64,000 bases of DNA. It comes from Dysgonomonas sp. ZJ279. GTDB taxonomy: Bacteria > Bacteroidota > Bacteroidia > Bacteroidales > Dysgonomonadaceae. Of the stretch, positions 56,391 through 64,000 are shown in pieces (the stretch's first letter is position 1; each line of letters opens with the position of its first letter). Location of the stretch: assembly GCF_011039205.1 (NCBI RefSeq), contig NZ_JAAKEL010000002.1, positions 124,001-188,000 on the forward strand. Direction: 5' to 3'. Below the pieces are notes generated by a model, which was not told the DNA's origin, did no database searches, and saw only the letters and a list, made by a program, of their open reading frames with translations. The translations under genes were made by a program, and so were the position numbers.

Positions 56391-58682
56391 ATGAACAATA
56401 TATTAAAAAATACAAGTAAACTGCTGCTGGTCTTATTGATTGGCAGCAGCCAACTGCAAGCCGTTGAAAAGGATTTTGCAAACTATGTAAATACCCTGCA
56501 AGGAACAAATTCTAAGTTTGAACTGACCAGAGGAAACACATACCCGACAACAGCTATGCCATGGGGTATGAATTTCTGGACACCACAAACAGGAGTGAAT
56601 CGTGACGGATGGATTTATCAGCACTTCAAAGACTCGATCAGAGGATTCAGACAAACACATCAGTGTAGCTCGTGGACGAACGACTATGCAGCATTCTCGC
56701 TGATGCCTGTATCGGGTAAGCTAGTAGTCGATCAATTTAGTCGTGCGCTACGTTTCAGTCATGATAATGAAGTTGCAAAACCCCATTATTACAAAGTTAC
56801 TTTCGACAATCAGATAACGACCGAAATGTCACCTACTGAACGCGGTGTTTATTTCCGTTTCGCATTTCCACAGGGAAAAGATTCGTATGTTGTAGTAGAC
56901 GGAAATAGCGGTGGTAGCATGGTACGCATCTATCCTGACGAGCAAAAAATAGTTGGTTATTGTAAGAATGCAAATCATTCGGCACCCAGAAATTTTGCGA
57001 ATTACTTCGTGATAAAGTTCAATCAGCCTTTTACATCTTGCGGTACTTGGGACGGAAAGTCAGGCAGTATTTCTAAGAATAGTAAAGACTACTTTGGGGA
57101 ATATGCAGGAGCTTATATTCAGTTCAAAGAAGGAGCAACCGTCGAAGCTAAAGTTGTTTCATCGTTTATCAGTCTTGAGCAAGCAGAACTCAATTTTCAA
57201 AAAGAACTTGCCGGACTTGAAAGCCTCGAAGAGGCGAAACAATTAGCCCAAAGTGCATGGAATAAGCAATTAGGTAAAGTAGAGGTAGAGGGTGGAACCG
57301 AAGAAGAGAAAGCAACATTCTATTCTTGTTTTTTCCGCTCGATGTTATTTCCCCGCCAGTTTTTTGAATATGATACGAATGATAAACCGATTTATTACAG
57401 TCCTTATGATGGCAAGCTTCATAACGGATATATGTACACCGACAACGGATTCTGGGATACATTCCGTGCTCAGTTTCCATTGAATATACTGCTACATCCC
57501 GAAATGCACGAACGATATGTACAATCGCTTTTAGATGCTTACGATCAGAGCGGATGGTTGCCTTCGTGGTCGTTCCCCGGTCATAGTTGCGGAATGGTAG
57601 GGAATCATGCTGCTTCGCTTATTGCCGATGCTTATGCAAAAGGTATGCGTAATTTCGATACGACGAAAGCATTGGAAGCAATGTATCACGAGGCTACTAA
57701 CAAGGGTCCTCATGGACCATCGAATGGTCGTGATGGCTGGAAAGAATATTTCACAATGGGATATATTCCTTCTCCCGATTATCACGAAGCTGTAGCAAAA
57801 ACGCTCGAATTCTGTTACGATGATTTCTGCGCTATGCAGGTAGCTAAAATATCGGGAAATGATTTCTATGAAACTATCTTCAAACGTCAGATATACAATT
57901 ATAAAAATGTATATAATCCTGCGACCCGTTTTATGCAAGGGCGCCAGAAAGATGGCAAATGGGTAGGCAATTTCGATCCTACTGAATGGGGTGGTCCATA
58001 CACAGAAGGCTCTGCATGGCATTATCATTGGTCGGTATTCCACGATGTACAAGGGTTGATCAATCTGATGAATGGCGATAAGAACTTTGTCGCCAAACTC
58101 GATTCTGTATTCTCCGTACCCAACACATTTAAAGTGGGAACATACGGGCGAGTAATTCACGAGATGGCTGAAATGGAAATGATAAACATGGGGCAATATG
58201 CTCATGGAAATCAACCTATTCAGCATATGATCTATCTGTATAATTATGCCGGTGAACCTTGGAAAACCCAATATTGGGCTCGTGAAGTAATGAGCAAACT
58301 TTATGCTTCGGGACCAAATGGCTATCCCGGTGACGAAGATCAGGGACAAACATCATCGTGGTACGCTATAAGTGCCATGGGATTATATTCGGTATGCCCA
58401 GGAACAGATCAATATGTGATAGGATCTCCTATTTTCCCTAAAATGACGATCCATCTTGAGAATGGTAAAACATTGGTGATAGATGCCCAAGGAAACACAT
58501 TGGATAACAGATATATTCAATCTGCCAGCCTAAATGGAAAACCGTTTACCCGCACATGGCTGACCTATGAAGAGTTAACTAATGGAGGTACAATACAATA
58601 TAAAATGGAAAATAAACCAAATAAATCGTGGGGTGTTTTGCCAAAAGACAGGCCCTATTCTGCATCTGTAGACTTAAAATAG
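56391..58682 (+). CDS. GH92 alpha-mannosidase
   Basis: The 763-residue enzyme has a signal peptide (LLLVLLIGSSQLQAV). GH92 landmarks are NTYPTTAMPWGMNFWTPQTG near the start, GGPYTEGSAWHYHWSVFHDVQGL (candidate acid Glu539) and YPGDEDQGQTSSWYAISAMGLYSVCPGTDQYVIGSP (Asp648/Asp650 region, catalytic base and Ca2+ site). GH92 enzymes are Ca2+-dependent, inverting exo-alpha-mannosidases, most often alpha-1,2. ATG 56391 is used; a GTG one codon earlier is possible. The gene starts seven bases after its neighbour, so both share one mRNA. Confidence 0.93.
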   Translation: MNNILKNTSKLLLVLLIGSSQLQAVEKDFANYVNTLQGTNSKFELTRGNTYPTTAMPWGMNFWTPQTGVNRDGWIYQHFKDSIRGFRQTHQCSSWTNDYAAFSLMPVSGKLVVDQFSRALRFSHDNEVAKPHYYKVTFDNQITTEMSPTERGVYFRFAFPQGKDSYVVVDGNSGGSMVRIYPDEQKIVGYCKNANHSAPRNFANYFVIKFNQPFTSCGTWDGKSGSISKNSKDYFGEYAGAYIQFKEGATVEAKVVSSFISLEQAELNFQKELAGLESLEEAKQLAQSAWNKQLGKVEVEGGTEEEKATFYSCFFRSMLFPRQFFEYDTNDKPIYYSPYDGKLHNGYMYTDNGFWDTFRAQFPLNILLHPEMHERYVQSLLDAYDQSGWLPSWSFPGHSCGMVGNHAASLIADAYAKGMRNFDTTKALEAMYHEATNKGPHGPSNGRDGWKEYFTMGYIPSPDYHEAVAKTLEFCYDDFCAMQVAKISGNDFYETIFKRQIYNYKNVYNPATRFMQGRQKDGKWVGNFDPTEWGGPYTEGSAWHYHWSVFHDVQGLINLMNGDKNFVAKLDSVFSVPNTFKVGTYGRVIHEMAEMEMINMGQYAHGNQPIQHMIYLYNYAGEPWKTQYWAREVMSKLYASGPNGYPGDEDQGQTSSWYAISAMGLYSVCPGTDQYVIGSPIFPKMTIHLENGKTLVIDAQGNTLDNRYIQSASLNGKPFTRTWLTYEELTNGGTIQYKMENKPNKSWGVLPKDRPYSASVDLK

Positions 58683-58741
58683 CAGTAGTGTTATATGATA
58701 ATAGATACTTTTTCTCCTCCGAAGACATAAGTTATTCGGAA

Positions 58742-58774
58742 AATAAGGGCACTCATTTTTTGAATGCCCTTATT
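58742..58774. terminator. Bidirectional terminator between GH92 and DUF389 genes
   Basis: A 10-bp stem (AATAAGGGCA / TGCCCTTATT) with an inner CATT/AATG pairing lies between the convergent stops at 58682 and 58806. T and A runs on both sides fit termination in either direction. Confidence 0.78.
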
Positions 58775-58805
58775 CTATTTAACATGTGTTCGACAGAAAC
58801 ATCAA

Positions 58806-60137
58806 TTATTTATGAACCTTCTCATAAAATATTTTCAATTGATTAGTACCTAGTCTTTTTGTAAGCCAATTTTCAATCCTCTCCCGATCTTTTATACTTA
58901 ATTCTCTTTCCGTCGAAAAAGTAATCATGTTCACTTTATCGGGTGTCGATACTGTATCATTTGCATACAGTAATGCCTCGGAGTACGAACATCCTTCTAT
59001 TTGAGGGAAAAGAGGTTTTATCTCTACCAGCAACTGCCTCCCTATAGTGAGCTTCTTCTTGATACTATCTTCCTTCAGTTGCTGATTTTTCAGGGTGATA
59101 GATAAACGATTTATTTCTTGTTTCAAAACATTCTCTTCCGATTGTGACTTGTCTCTATCAGTACGATCGATTTCAAATGAAAGGCCTTGTTGAATATTAA
59201 TAGTTGCTTTATCTAAAGAGAAGTCTTTTGCTCTGGCAATAATCATTTCCTTATCCTCTTCAACAAGCGATGTACCTCCATAAATAAGGGTGATTTCTTT
59301 TTTAGTTGGATTTATCTTATTTCTTAATAAATAGTTCCCCTTATATATACTGATACTTTCAGCATATTTCGTCGCATTTATATTGAATTTTTCGTCCTGA
59401 ACGAGCTTATAGCCAAGATAAATACTCGGTAAGATAGTTATTGCCAACACAACCGATATTAGCTGATTAATTCTTTTTTTCCGCCCATCAGTAATATTAG
59501 AGCGTATAGGAAATTTTAGAAACTGAGATACTGCAACAGAGGATATAGCTATACAAACAGTATTAATCGTAAATAGGTAAAATGCACCATAAAAAAATGT
59601 AAATTGTGCGGTTGCCAATCCATATCCCGCAGTACACAAAGGGGGCATCAGTGCCGTTGCAATAGCAACACCAGGAATAACATTACCTTTTTGCTTACTG
59701 CTGATAGCTATTATCCCTGCCAATCCACCAAATAAGGCAATCAATACATCGTAAATCGTAGGTGTAGTTCTCGCCAATAGTTCCGACTGAGCTGTAGACA
59801 TAGGTGTTATGGCAAAATAAATGGTCGATGCAGTTAAACTTGCCAAAATAGCAAAAAAGAAATTCTTTATCGATTGTTTGAATAAACTAAAATCATAAAT
59901 AGCAATGCTATACCCCATTCCGTTTATCGGACCCATTAAGGGAGATATAAGCATCGCGCCAATTATTACCGCAGTAGAATTAACGTTAAGACCAACTGAG
60001 GCTATAATAATTGCGAATACAAGTATCCAAAGATTAGTCCCTTTAAAAACAATACCACTCTTTATCGACTCATGAATCACGTCATAATCTTCGATTTCGC
60101 CTTGCAAACTAACGTAGCTTAACAGTTTTCTTATCAT
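58806..60137 (-). CDS. DUF389 family membrane protein
   Basis: The 443-residue protein has six hydrophobic segments in its first 230 residues. The DUF389 marks are GLNVNSTAVIIGAMLISPLMGPINGMG, GGLAGIIAISSKQKGNVIPGVAIATALMPPLCTAGYGLA and TINTVCIAISSVAVSQFL. About 200 soluble residues follow, with a coiled-coil-like EENVLKQEINRLSITLKNQQLKEDSIKKKL. The function of the family is unknown. It is a lone gene between two glycan loci and shows no relation to them. Confidence 0.86.
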   Translation of the reverse strand: MIRKLLSYVSLQGEIEDYDVIHESIKSGIVFKGTNLWILVFAIIIASVGLNVNSTAVIIGAMLISPLMGPINGMGYSIAIYDFSLFKQSIKNFFFAILASLTASTIYFAITPMSTAQSELLARTTPTIYDVLIALFGGLAGIIAISSKQKGNVIPGVAIATALMPPLCTAGYGLATAQFTFFYGAFYLFTINTVCIAISSVAVSQFLKFPIRSNITDGRKKRINQLISVVLAITILPSIYLGYKLVQDEKFNINATKYAESISIYKGNYLLRNKINPTKKEITLIYGGTSLVEEDKEMIIARAKDFSLDKATINIQQGLSFEIDRTDRDKSQSEENVLKQEINRLSITLKNQQLKEDSIKKKLTIGRQLLVEIKPLFPQIEGCSYSEALLYANDTVSTPDKVNMITFSTERELSIKDRERIENWLTKRLGTNQLKIFYEKVHK

Positions 60138-60288
60138 ATTGATAATCTTTTAGAGCATTTATCCTCAGTCCGGCAATGATCAACCTTACTGGTTTCACTT
60201 TGAAATAACAAGATATGAATATAAAGAGTTTTTATTTAAGAGAGACCGCATTTGATAAAAATAATTGTAGAAAACGATATAACAACTA
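60138..60288. other. Intergenic stretch with no recognised gene
   Basis: Between the DUF389 start and the terminator of the mannan operon no open frame, RNA gene or exact -7 box was found. The DUF389 promoter presumably lies here. Confidence 0.4.
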
Positions 60289-60328
60289 AACCACATTTAC
60301 TGGAATTAAAATATCAGTAAATGTGGTT
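60289..60328 (-). terminator. Terminator of the GH26-GH97 operon
   Basis: A perfect 14-bp inverted repeat (AACCACATTTACTG at 60289-60302, complement at 60315-60328, 12-base loop) lies 28 bp past the GH97 stop. The T-run on the minus strand is modest. Confidence 0.7.
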
Positions 60329-60355
60329 CAATTAATATAATTATAACTAAAACTC

Positions 60356-62347
60356 TTATTTAGATATCTTCACTACATACCCTCCTCCCGAGGCCAATTT
60401 GACATCGAGTTTTTTGTTTGCAGGAAGATCGATCACTTCACGCTTATAATCTCTGGCTGCACGATTGGCATTTACTCCATCTTTAAATATTTCTGCTTTG
60501 TACCCATTTCCATCTAAGAAAGAAAGATCGAGAGTCAATGTCCTGTCATCCCAATTATTCAATACTCCGACGTACCAATCATCACCTTTTTGACGAGCAA
60601 TAGAAACGTATTTTCCTATTTCACTATCCAAAGCGACAGTATTATCCCAAACTGTCGGAACAACAGCAATAAATTCTGTACATTCTTTTTCTCTCATATA
60701 GTTAGAGGGGTTATCGCACAACATATTCAACGGCGACTCGAATATAATATATTCGGCTAACTGATGACAGCGTGTACCTTGGCTCATAGCTTCGCTATTA
60801 ACAGGGCGAAAATTTCCTCTTGACGCATTGCGCATAGCACCTTGTGTATAATCGATAGGACCCGCAAGCATTCTGATAAACGGCATTGTAACATCGTAAG
60901 TCACCTGATCGAGCGTATCGGAAGCCCACTTCAATTGCTCTAAACCGTTTACACCTTCGTAATTGATTACATTCGGATAAGTGCGGTGAAGTCCTGTCGG
61001 CTTATATGTTCCATGAAAATCGAGCATTATATGATACTTCGCTGCAATCTCGGCACTTCTGCGATGAAAATCAACCATCGGCTGATCATCTCTATCCATA
61101 AAGTCTACCTTAAAGCCTTTTATTCCCATTTCGGAATAATGCTTGCAAATGCCTTCTATATCTTTATCGAAAGCAAGGTAACCAGCCCAAAGAATGAGTT
61201 TCACGTTGCGCTGATCGGCATATGCAACAAGTTCTTTCAAATCTATTTCGGGTATTACTTTAAATAGGTCGGCCTCAAGATTTACTGCCCAGCCCTCGTC
61301 GAGTATCACATATTCAATATTATGTTTAGAAGCAAAATCAATATAATACTTATAAGTTTCATTATTTATTCCGGCTTTGAAGTCAACATCAAACAGATTC
61401 CAGTCGTTCCACCAGTCCCAAGCTACTTTACCGGGTTTTATCCACGATATGTCAGCTACTTGAGATGGTGTTGCCAATCTGTAAACCATATCATTATTTA
61501 ATAAGTCGGCATCTTTTTCGGATACTGTAATCACACGCCACGGGAACGATGTATTTGCCTCACATTTTGCAATATAAGGTTCACTTGATTTCACCAATCC
61601 TTGCAGCATATTATGACCACCCTGCTCTATCTTTTTGGGATAAGGAGCGAAAACTCCATTCAATCCATTCGATGCATTATCTTTGATCAGGTACATACCC
61701 GGATAACTCATCAGATCGGCTTCGGTGATACATACTTTTTTTCCATTAGGAGCATCTATAAGTATCGGCAAAAACGCCAATCGATCAGGTTCCCATTGGG
61801 AAAGCTTTTTAACTGCATATATATTTTCGAACGAGTTGAAAAATTGTTGTTCGATAGTACCTCTATCTCTCACATAAGGGATGTAAGCCATTTTATCATC
61901 TGCAAAATTAAAATTCGCATCTTCTTTCTCTACTACGAACGGAGCCTTTTCCGTTGCAATAAAACGATAGGCAACCCCCTCGTTGTAGGCACGGAATACG
62001 AGTTTAAAGTTTTCTTTAAAAGCTAAGGTCACTTCATTATAGTTGTCTGTTACCTGACTTTTCTTATACAAAGGAGAAGGTATCACTCCTTTATTGGAAT
62101 TATTACTGACTTTTGACAATTTAGATTTAATACCAAAGCTTTTACCGCCAACCAAAGTCATCGAGATAGCAGACGGTTCGATAATCTTATCTCCATTGTG
62201 TGTAATGGAGTATTTGATTGCATCACCAACTTCAATATTTGTTTTCAACTTGCCGTCAGGAGAAGATAACGAAACATTCTTCTGGGCATTTACTGTCATT
62301 CCCAAAAGTAGAAATGCTGAAAAAATAACTGTTTTAAACTTCATCAT
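60356..62347 (-). CDS. GH97 glycoside hydrolase, retaining alpha-galactosidase type
   Basis: The 663-residue enzyme has a signal peptide (FKTVIFSAFLLLGMTVNA). Next come the N-terminal beta-sandwich of GH97 and a TIM barrel with WDWWNDWN, YVILDEGWA, GFKVDFMDRDDQPMVDF and NYEGVNGLEQLKWA. GH97 contains inverting glucosidases (SusB) and retaining enzymes. The retaining BtGH97b uses an Asp in the position seen here (Asp415). An alpha-galactosidase acting on galactomannan side chains is the best reading beside two GH26 genes. ATG 62347 is used; an in-frame TTG two codons earlier is less likely. Confidence 0.92.
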   Translation of the reverse strand: MMKFKTVIFSAFLLLGMTVNAQKNVSLSSPDGKLKTNIEVGDAIKYSITHNGDKIIEPSAISMTLVGGKSFGIKSKLSKVSNNSNKGVIPSPLYKKSQVTDNYNEVTLAFKENFKLVFRAYNEGVAYRFIATEKAPFVVEKEDANFNFADDKMAYIPYVRDRGTIEQQFFNSFENIYAVKKLSQWEPDRLAFLPILIDAPNGKKVCITEADLMSYPGMYLIKDNASNGLNGVFAPYPKKIEQGGHNMLQGLVKSSEPYIAKCEANTSFPWRVITVSEKDADLLNNDMVYRLATPSQVADISWIKPGKVAWDWWNDWNLFDVDFKAGINNETYKYYIDFASKHNIEYVILDEGWAVNLEADLFKVIPEIDLKELVAYADQRNVKLILWAGYLAFDKDIEGICKHYSEMGIKGFKVDFMDRDDQPMVDFHRRSAEIAAKYHIMLDFHGTYKPTGLHRTYPNVINYEGVNGLEQLKWASDTLDQVTYDVTMPFIRMLAGPIDYTQGAMRNASRGNFRPVNSEAMSQGTRCHQLAEYIIFESPLNMLCDNPSNYMREKECTEFIAVVPTVWDNTVALDSEIGKYVSIARQKGDDWYVGVLNNWDDRTLTLDLSFLDGNGYKAEIFKDGVNANRAARDYKREVIDLPANKKLDVKLASGGGYVVKISK

Positions 62348-62356
62348 GTTCAATTA

Positions 62357-63487
62357 TTATTTTTGTATATCATTATTCATCAAAATGTTGGGCTTTGCTA
62401 CAAATTCTCTGAAATCATTTGCCGCAGGATGTCCTTCGAATGGAATATAGAAATGATTCGGTTTATCTTTTTCCCAAGCATTACGCCAGAATAGCACCCA
62501 CGATATTCTATACTTGCTGATTATCGGATATACTACCTGTGTAAAATAAGTAGAATCAGGAATACTTTCCATCCCTGTTTCTCCGATAGTTGCAATCTTA
62601 TCGGCTTTCGCAGCGTAAGTAGTTACCGTATTCAGATTACGCTCCAAGGCTTCTTTATAGTATTGAATATCTTCAGCAGTTTTTCCCGGTACATAACTAT
62701 CGAATGCCACGATATCGACATAGTCGTCACCCGGATAACGCTCCAGATATTCAACCTCATCTTTTGTCTCGGATGGGGAATAAGAGTATAGCAAGTTATG
62801 CACATTTTTTTTATTTCGCAAATGGTTTACTGTCATCACCCATAGTTGTTTATATTCATCGGGAGTACATTGTTTACTGCCCCACCAGAACCAAGCTCCT
62901 GTATGTTCATGATACATACGGAAAACAACAGGAATTTGTGTCCCATCACTTGCTTTCAGATCAAGGAAAAAATCTCCTACGCGATCTAACCATGTCATAT
63001 ATTTAACATGATTCGATCCTCCGGGAAGAATAGATTTCACAACCGAATCTTGTGCACAATCCCATGCTGTATTACCTGTTACAATATTATCACCATGCCA
63101 ACTCACGGTTGTAATACCACCTCTGTCATGTGTTTCTTTTATATACCGCTTCATATCTGAGAAATAGATAGAATCGAGGTTAAACGCTGCTCCTATTTCT
63201 ACATGTCCTAATTCCCAACCTATAACGGCAGGATAATCTCCTGTCACATCTTTTACATCCGAACGGCCATTCTCTTTGTACCAAGAATGCCCGTAAGCCA
63301 ATGCATCCTGATGGGCTACCATAATACCTTTATCTAAGCGTTCGAAAAGGGTATTGTAAAGTTTTACTGTTCCTGCTGTAGCCTCTTTATCTATTGGTAA
63401 CTTCTGAGGAGTCACATCCTCTGCCTTCGGGTTACAAGAAAGAAGGCTTGTAAATACGACAAACATCAATACTATGCTTTTTTTCAT
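62357..63487 (-). CDS. GH26 beta-mannanase, lipoprotein
   Basis: The 376-residue lipoprotein (lipobox LLSC, Cys18) has the GH26 catalytic residues in place: acid/base Glu194 in FRMYHEHTGAWFWWG and nucleophile Glu303 in TIGETGMES. The WxLGHxEIGA and TVSWHGDN segments also match. It should cut beta-1,4-mannan chains internally. It lies nine bases before GH97 and 19 bases after another GH26 gene. It is a close paralogue of that neighbour, which suggests different surface/periplasmic roles or chain-length preferences. Confidence 0.93.
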   Translation of the reverse strand: MKKSIVLMFVVFTSLLSCNPKAEDVTPQKLPIDKEATAGTVKLYNTLFERLDKGIMVAHQDALAYGHSWYKENGRSDVKDVTGDYPAVIGWELGHVEIGAAFNLDSIYFSDMKRYIKETHDRGGITTVSWHGDNIVTGNTAWDCAQDSVVKSILPGGSNHVKYMTWLDRVGDFFLDLKASDGTQIPVVFRMYHEHTGAWFWWGSKQCTPDEYKQLWVMTVNHLRNKKNVHNLLYSYSPSETKDEVEYLERYPGDDYVDIVAFDSYVPGKTAEDIQYYKEALERNLNTVTTYAAKADKIATIGETGMESIPDSTYFTQVVYPIISKYRISWVLFWRNAWEKDKPNHFYIPFEGHPAANDFREFVAKPNILMNNDIQK

Positions 63488-63506
63488 TTGGATTTATTTT
63501 AGGTTA

Positions 63507-64000
63507 TTACTTACATTTATACATATTCGGAAGTTCTGATTGGAATAAGATATTCGGTTCTTCATAGAATTTTCTGAAATCGTCTGCCGCAGGATGCCCT
63601 ATTGTCGGTGCATAATAATGAGTCGGCGAATCGCTTGCATTACGCCATACCAGTGCATAGGCTACTTTTACCCGTTGCAAAATAGGTAAGAGTGTTTGCG
63701 TAAACCATGTAGCATCGGGTATACTTTCCAATCCTGTTTCGGTAAGCGCCGCTATTTTATTCCTTTTGATTGCTACATCCGATACTATTTGCAATTTTGC
63801 CTCTGCCAACGCCGGATTATTCGCTCCATCGGGTCTGAAATCCCAATAGTTATCCATACCTACGATATCAACATAATCGTCGCCGGGATAATAATCCAAA
63901 AATTCGGCTTCCGTGGAAAACTTGCAGTCGGGAGAGAAAGCATATAGAAAATTGTGAACTTTTAGGTCGCCCTTCAGATAATCAACGGTAAATTTCCATA
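63507..64000 (-). CDS. GH26 beta-mannanase, C-terminal part (cut by window edge)
   Basis: The frame stays open to position 64000 and begins at WKFTVDYLKGDLKVHNFLYAFSPD. It contains YPGDDYVDIVGMDNYWDF and the nucleophile motif LTETGLESIPDATWF, and ends FQSELPNMYKCK. It aligns along its whole visible length with the downstream GH26 protein, including GHPAADDFRKFYEEPNILF. The acid/base and signal peptide lie outside the window, so completeness is unknown. Confidence 0.9.
   Translation of the reverse strand, partial: WKFTVDYLKGDLKVHNFLYAFSPDCKFSTEAEFLDYYPGDDYVDIVGMDNYWDFRPDGANNPALAEAKLQIVSDVAIKRNKIAALTETGLESIPDATWFTQTLLPILQRVKVAYALVWRNASDSPTHYYAPTIGHPAADDFRKFYEEPNILFQSELPNMYKCK

Noticed and set aside
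57531-58349. A 272-codon open frame on the minus strand opposite the GH92 gene
   Set aside because: It lies wholly inside a well-supported GH92 coding region, has no family resemblance and reads like the antisense of ordinary codons.

Overview
The window reads as a Bacteroidota chromosome, most likely order Bacteroidales. The evidence is SusC/SusD outer-membrane pairs, an ECF sigma/FecR pair wired to a TonB receptor, several polysaccharide-degrading lipoproteins, and recurrent promoter motifs of the Bacteroidota type (TAnnTTTG at about -7, in the best cases with TTTG-like sequence 18-20 bp upstream). The PUL-rich, AT-rich character and the gene families would fit Dysgonomonas or a close relative. 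That genus guess is inference from family resemblance; no 16S gene is present.

Region 1 (1-12821, minus strand) is a fused str-S10-spc translation operon. In transcription order it is rpsL, rpsG, fusA, rpsJ, rplC, rplD, rplW, rplB, rpsS, rplV, rpsC, rplP, rpmC, rpsQ, rplN, rplX, rplE, rpsN, rpsH, rplF, rplR, rpsE, rpmD, rplO and secY (cut by the window edge). tuf does not follow fusA. A good promoter lies about 150 bp upstream of rpsL.

Region 2 (13195-25149) holds housekeeping and transport genes: a FadL-type outer-membrane channel, glutamine-dependent NAD+ synthetase, a MarC-family membrane protein, enolase, peptidase E, an exported RidA-family protein, a fosmidomycin-resistance-like MFS pump, and a tight operon of class I glutamine amidotransferase, DHA2-type MFS exporter and Nramp metal transporter.

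Region 3 (25482-40777) carries a very large thioester-containing alpha-2-macroglobulin lipoprotein. Convergent to it is a minus-strand set: GH3 glycosidase, Nudix-type transcriptional regulator with a degenerate Nudix box, SusC, SusD and a TlpA-like lipoprotein. The susC promoter region contains two related palindromes, a strong candidate for the regulator's operator.

Region 4 (40878-45931) encodes a heterodimeric ABC exporter with one catalytically degenerate half, a TspO homologue and a TIGR01777-type NAD-dependent epimerase.

Region 5 (46082-58682, plus strand) is a complete polysaccharide utilisation locus: ECF sigma factor, FecR anti-sigma factor, STN-domain SusC, SusD, DUF3823 lipoprotein, an uncharacterised GH42-like lipoprotein and a GH92 alpha-mannosidase. 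An intrinsic terminator separates the binding/import genes from the two enzyme genes.

Region 6 (58806-64000, minus strand) has a DUF389 membrane protein and the 3' end of a mannan-type locus: two tandem GH26 beta-mannanases (the first cut by the window edge) followed by a GH97 enzyme of the retaining, alpha-galactosidase-like type. Regions 5 and 6 together suggest a cell that harvests mannose-containing glycans from two kinds of source: alpha-mannosides (GH92) and galactomannan-like beta-mannans (GH26 plus GH97).
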